A program made the position numbers and the translations under genes. The notes beneath the pieces are model-generated. The model was given only the letters and a program-made list of their open reading frames with translations, did no database searches and was not told where the DNA came from. From Rubrobacteraceae bacterium (GTDB lineage: Bacteria; Actinomycetota; Rubrobacteria; Rubrobacterales; Rubrobacteraceae), in assembly GCA_029240775.1 (NCBI GenBank), contig JARDZQ010000140.1, forward strand, positions 1 to 5,635: a DNA stretch of 5,635 nt, given 5' to 3'. This document shows, piece after piece, positions 5,180-5,635 of the stretch. The number at the start of each line of letters is the position of its first letter. The first letter of the stretch is position 1.

Positions 5180-5602
5180 ATGCGCCGCGTTACGGTGGAC
5201 GAGGAGGGAGCGGTAAGCGACGCGGGAGATCCTGCGCCGGATCAGGCTCCATGGTACCGGGTTTTGATCAGGGATGAGGTTAGTGGCCTGGAGATTCTTA
5301 CGGAAAGTACGCCCCAAGGCGAGGTGGTGCTGCCGACCTTCGGCTCTGCGGAGGACGCGTGCTCCTACCTCGCCGGTGGAAGAGGTTCCTGGAAGCCGAA
5401 GAAGACCGGAAGAGGAGAACTTATCTCCCTCCTTGCGGGGATATGCGGAGAAGCGTGGTGGGTGACGCTCGATCCGCCGCCGGGGATGGCTTCCGGGGAG
5501 GTCCTGGAGTTTCTCGGTATGTCTCGGGACAGATTCCTGGAGCCGCTTCTAGGAAGAGGCCGCTTCTGGTTCGAAAGGGGACACGAGAGGCAGGGATGTT
5601 GA
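5180..5602 (+). CDS. Hypothetical protein, 140 residues
   Basis: I do not recognise this protein. It is soluble and mildly acidic at the N-terminus (residues 1-22 look disordered), followed by a compact alpha/beta region. The segment WYRVLIRDEVSG (25-36), the strand GEVVLPTFGS (47-56) and the helix AEDACSYL (57-64) give a strand, 'LPxFxS', helix pattern seen in several small bacterial domains of the SseB type, but this is only a resemblance. A second half has a helix, ELISLLAGICG (80-90), then WWVTLDPPPGM (93-103) and a C-terminal helix. There is no membrane segment or signal peptide. ATG 5180 is chosen because GAGGAG ends five bases before it. ATG 5156, with GGAG four bases upstream, is in frame and would add eight residues. 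An ATG at 5096 inside the DUF4870 gene is not supported. It probably belongs to the same unit as DUF4870. Confidence 0.75.
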   Translation: MRRVTVDEEGAVSDAGDPAPDQAPWYRVLIRDEVSGLEILTESTPQGEVVLPTFGSAEDACSYLAGGRGSWKPKKTGRGELISLLAGICGEAWWVTLDPPPGMASGEVLEFLGMSRDRFLEPLLGRGRFWFERGHERQGC

Positions 5603-5635
5603 GTGGACGCCCAGGATCTCCAATCCCGTGCCTCG
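5603..5635 (+). CDS. Possible start of next gene (runs off right edge)
   Basis: GTG at 5603 directly follows the TGA of the previous gene and opens a frame of 11 codons to the window edge (MDAQDLQSRAS), with mostly G or C at third codon positions as expected here. AGGG at 5592-5595 could be its ribosome-binding site. A rival start is ATG at 5596 in another frame (MLSGRPGSP...), which overlaps the TGA and has GAGG five bases upstream. Too little sequence is present to choose firmly or to name a product. Confidence 0.3.
   Translation, partial: MDAQDLQSRAS

Overview
The window is high-GC chromosomal DNA with purine-rich Shine-Dalgarno sites and frequent GTG/TTG starts. It carries a bacterial release-factor-like protein, a GCS2-family ligase and a DUF4870 membrane protein. 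This mix suggests a high-GC actinobacterium, possibly Rubrobacter-like. That placement is a judgement from gene content and recalled protein style, not a database match. I see no mobile element, CRISPR array, tRNA or rRNA.

Minus-strand block (1-1666): a sulfotransferase-fold protein (TTG start at 1666), then a HAD-IB phosphatase-like hydrolase (GTG start at 875), then the first 45 codons of a third gene that runs off the left edge (ATG at 137). The gaps are 44 and 75 bases and I see no convincing terminator between them, so they could share a transcript. No substrate can be read from the sequence.

Divergent intergenic region (1667-2053): this non-coding stretch is rich in inverted repeats, including a perfect 10-bp stem with a 4-base loop and a second composite hairpin beside the sulfotransferase ribosome-binding site. 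It also holds alternative pairings and a TGATC direct repeat nearer the rightward gene. A related copy of that last motif lies upstream of the DUF4870 gene.

Plus-strand block (2054-5635): a bacterial homologue of eRF1/aRF1 with a zinc ribbon and an alanine where the catalytic glutamine of the GGQ loop would be. It is followed after 78 bases by a glutamate-cysteine-ligase-like (GCS2) enzyme. After a 164-base AT-richer leader come a three-helix DUF4870 membrane protein, a 140-residue unrecognised protein 31 bases later, and possibly the first codons of another gene at the right edge. The first pair looks like one unit. DUF4870 and the unrecognised gene look like a second unit, possibly under the same regulator because of the shared motif.

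The most interesting points are the release-factor-like protein without the GGQ glutamine beside a peptide-bond-forming ligase family, the structured sulfotransferase leader, and the repeated TTGATCAA-type motif.
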